Made by a program: the position numbers and the translations under genes | Notes under the pieces: model-generated | Databases searched by the model: none | Told to the model about the DNA's origin: nothing | What the model saw: the letters and a program-made list of their open reading frames with translations, nothing else | Part shown: positions 62,430-64,000 of the stretch, piece by piece | Layout: each line of letters begins with the position of its first letter | Position numbering within the stretch: the stretch's first letter is position 1 | DNA from: Chryseobacterium sp. ON_d1 | GTDB taxonomy: Bacteria > Bacteroidota > Bacteroidia > Flavobacteriales > Weeksellaceae | DNA length: 64,000 nucleotides | NCBI RefSeq assembly: GCF_006829085.1 | Contig: NZ_BJTC01000001.1 | Location: 690,500 to 754,499, forward strand | Direction of reading: 5' to 3'

Positions 62430-62437
62430 CAAAATTA
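62430..62437 (-). promoter_or_regulatory. -7 element for the 84-aa gene
   Basis: On the minus strand TAATTTTG matches TAnnTTTG, 31 bp before the start codon at 62398. Confidence 0.5.
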
Positions 62438-62496
62438 AATCTTTTTATGATAAATTACCTTTAAGTGCGAAGAAAAGGTTTTGAAGATCGGGATGG

Positions 62497-62703
62497 TTAT
62501 TTTGCCATTCCTCTGATTGCATTGCCAAGCGAAACAATTGATTCTTTAGATTCTACTATAACTGTAGTTGACGTTCCTTGCCCGTAATCTGCAGCAACTG
62601 GGCTTATTCTAATGATTGAATGGTCTTTCTGTAAACCGAAATGCTTGCAGATAATTTCCATCAGTTCCTTTTCGTTTAGTTCTACAATATGCTTTAATCC
62701 CAT
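62497..62703 (-). CDS. Hypothetical protein, 68 aa
   Basis: A 68-residue protein with a helical start (LNEKELMEIICKHFGL) and a strand-rich end containing GQGTSTTVIVES. No known family. It lies 98 bp upstream of the 84-aa gene on the same strand and could be its partner, but no shared promoter is seen. Confidence 0.5.
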   Translation of the reverse strand: MGLKHIVELNEKELMEIICKHFGLQKDHSIIRISPVAADYGQGTSTTVIVESKESIVSLGNAIRGMAK

Positions 62704-62789
62704 AATTAATATATTTCATTGCAAAACATTTTAACCATGCAATCCGTATTTATAAGGGTTTCCGTAAAAAAGCGTATTTAGAATATTTC

Positions 62790-62797
62790 TATATTTG
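62790..62797 (+). promoter_or_regulatory. -7 element for the 174-aa gene
   Basis: TATATTTG matches TAnnTTTG and stands 14 nt before ATG 62812, the same distance as in the gene starting at 61382. Confidence 0.5.
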
Positions 62798-62811
62798 TTG
62801 AAAAATAATGC

Positions 62812-63336
62812 ATGAAAAAAACGTTAATTGCAGCATTGATGGTCGCAATTGTTCCTTTTAATGCTCAATCCAAGAAAAGGGCAGTAAAATATACATTTGA
62901 AAAACATTTTATAGAAATCCTTAAATCACCCAATGTGGTTCCTTATGAGGTTTCAATGTTTGATAGCTATTTTTCACTAGGAAAGCAATATGAGAAACCG
63001 ACTTTACTTAATGAGAAACCTGAGGTTAAGTATAATGAAAAAATAGGTGTCTATACTTATGTTTTCAAGCTTGATGATGTAAATTATAGCTTGTATTTAA
63101 AAGAAAATAGAATAGTCGAAAAAATGATTACTGTCTTTGATATTACTCATTTTGTTGCATTAATGAAGAAATACAATATAGAAAATAGTGAATTTGTTTC
63201 GGGGAAAGGGTTTAAGGTAAATGAGAATTACATTTTAGTATCTAAAGCAAGGTTTGATCAATATGATAGCTTTTCTTTTGACATTAGAGGCCCTGAGTTC
63301 TTCAATTTAAGAGATTTGTTAAATAGTGAAAAATAA
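62812..63336 (+). CDS. Exported hypothetical protein, 174 aa
   Basis: A 174-residue protein with a signal peptide (MKKTLIAALMVAIVPFNAQS) and a soluble mixed domain. No known family is recognised. The stop lies 7 bp before a DUF4468-type gene, which is also exported, so the two probably form a unit. AT-rich base use matches the other genes behind the tRNA. Confidence 0.62.
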   Translation: MKKTLIAALMVAIVPFNAQSKKRAVKYTFEKHFIEILKSPNVVPYEVSMFDSYFSLGKQYEKPTLLNEKPEVKYNEKIGVYTYVFKLDDVNYSLYLKENRIVEKMITVFDITHFVALMKKYNIENSEFVSGKGFKVNENYILVSKARFDQYDSFSFDIRGPEFFNLRDLLNSEK

Positions 63337-63343
63337 GATAACC

Positions 63344-63886
63344 ATGGGAAAATTAATTATACTGATAACAACTTTTGGGGGAATGCTGGTCTTTTCTCAG
63401 GAATTAAAGTATGAAGAGGTGGTTAAGTTAGATTCGACAATTACAAAGGACGAATTATTTAATAGAGCTAGAAGCTGGATTGGAAGAACATTTAATAAAA
63501 ATACAAGCTCTATTGATATTGAAGACAAAAAAGAAGGAGAAATAACTGCAAGCGGAATAATAGATTATAGGAATAAAAAAAGGTACTATGGTTCCGGGTG
63601 TGTAGAAGGGCCTATAAGACTAAGTCTGAGTATTTTTCTTAAAGATGGAAAATACAAATATTCATTCCATTCATTTACTCATAAAGGATCAGGTGGCTAT
63701 GGATGCAGAAGAACAGATTATGGACTAATTACAAATTCTGAAAAAGCACCTCAACCAAGTTGGGGCGAACCTAACGAAAAGGCTTGGAAAGATATCAAAG
63801 ATTTTATTTATGAAAACGTAATGCTCAATGTAAATGATCTTAAGAATGCGATGAACAGACCTCACGCAACAAGTAACGACTGGTAA
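63344..63886 (+). CDS. Exported DUF4468-type protein (TBP-like fold)
   Basis: A 180-residue protein from ATG 63344 with a signal peptide ending near VFSQ. The segment LDSTITKDELFNRARSWIG followed by DIEDKKEGEITASG and SLSIFLKDGKYKYSF fits the DUF4468 domain (TBP-like fold), common in exported Bacteroidota proteins of unknown role. It follows the 174-aa gene by 7 bp. Confidence 0.72.
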   Translation: MGKLIILITTFGGMLVFSQELKYEEVVKLDSTITKDELFNRARSWIGRTFNKNTSSIDIEDKKEGEITASGIIDYRNKKRYYGSGCVEGPIRLSLSIFLKDGKYKYSFHSFTHKGSGGYGCRRTDYGLITNSEKAPQPSWGEPNEKAWKDIKDFIYENVMLNVNDLKNAMNRPHATSNDW

Positions 63887-64000
63887 TCAAAGTAAACAAG
63901 TAGAAAACAACCCAAGTGATATTAAGGTCTCTTTTGTGGAGGCTTTGCTAAAATCAATAAAAAATCAATAATTATGTTTGTACAAATTTTCAGAAGTAAT
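63887..64000 (+). other. End of window, possible gene start
   Basis: No complete gene fits in the last 114 bp. An ATG at 63974 opens a frame (MFVQIFRSN) that runs off the end. It may be the start of the next gene, but nine codons are too few to judge. Confidence 0.3.

Noticed and set aside
1..64000. CRISPR arrays and rRNA genes
   Set aside because: No regularly spaced repeats and no rRNA-like sequence were seen; the only RNA gene recognised is tRNA-Ala.

Overview
The window looks like a chromosome segment of a Chryseobacterium-like member of the Flavobacteriia (Bacteroidota). The reasons are several TAnnTTTG-type -7 promoter elements, weak or absent Shine-Dalgarno sequences, low GC, and typical families: TPR-histidine kinases, a carotenoid operon for zeaxanthin, CusA-type efflux, and ApbE with DUF4266/DUF3570. 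Genus assignment is inference; no marker gene is present.

Region 1 (1-9133) is a plus-strand run of a 5'-cut amidohydrolase, DoxX protein, Dps and DUF1275 protein, then a TPR histidine kinase with an NtrC-type regulator, a TMEM175 channel, and a convergent GAF/sigma-54 activator. Region 2 (9211-19054) is a minus-strand stress region. It holds a cupin/DUF1275/peroxiredoxin/DsbA-like/chloroperoxidase-like operon, a stand-alone SRPBCC-like gene, an operon of LytTR regulator, hybrid kinase, old-yellow enzyme and monooxygenase-domain protein, and a second Dps. Three of these units start from promoters with the same geometry: two TCGnTGAA boxes exactly 21 bp apart, then 30 bp to a TAGCTTTAC-like -10 element. 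This is the most notable new signal in the window.

Region 3 (19134-24860) is a LacI-controlled sugar operon (ketose 3-epimerase, porin, MFS symporter, PfkB kinase) with two TTAAACGTTTAA-type operators, suited to a rare ketose such as allulose. Region 4 (24940-30147) holds a membrane-bound AraC-type regulator, a secreted RCC1-repeat protein with two small HTH proteins, and an NRAMP-family transporter lacking the usual metal motifs. Region 5 (30346-38893) is a MarR-headed carotenoid operon (crtI, crtB, SRPBCC, crtZ, lycopene cyclase, lipocalin, RibA-like protein, SDR-DUF2867) followed by a small helical protein and a Crp/Fnr regulator.

Region 6 (39044-46374) is a large signalling cluster of two histidine kinases, three REC-containing outputs, CheR and CheB. 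A second MarR paralogue with the same palindromic operator follows. Region 7 (47622-57185) is a metal-efflux block (CusA/CzcA, outer-membrane factor, adaptor, haem-binding protein, P-type ATPase) bracketed by two paralogous His-rich small proteins that seem to be leaderless and start with GTG. Region 8 (57297-60124) is a thioredoxin/ApbE/DUF4266/DUF3570 cluster.

Region 9 (60228-64000) starts with a tRNA-Ala(GGC) gene. Directly behind its terminator lies the C-terminal part of a phage portal-like gene followed by AT-rich orphan genes, so the tRNA probably served as an integration site for a now-degraded element.
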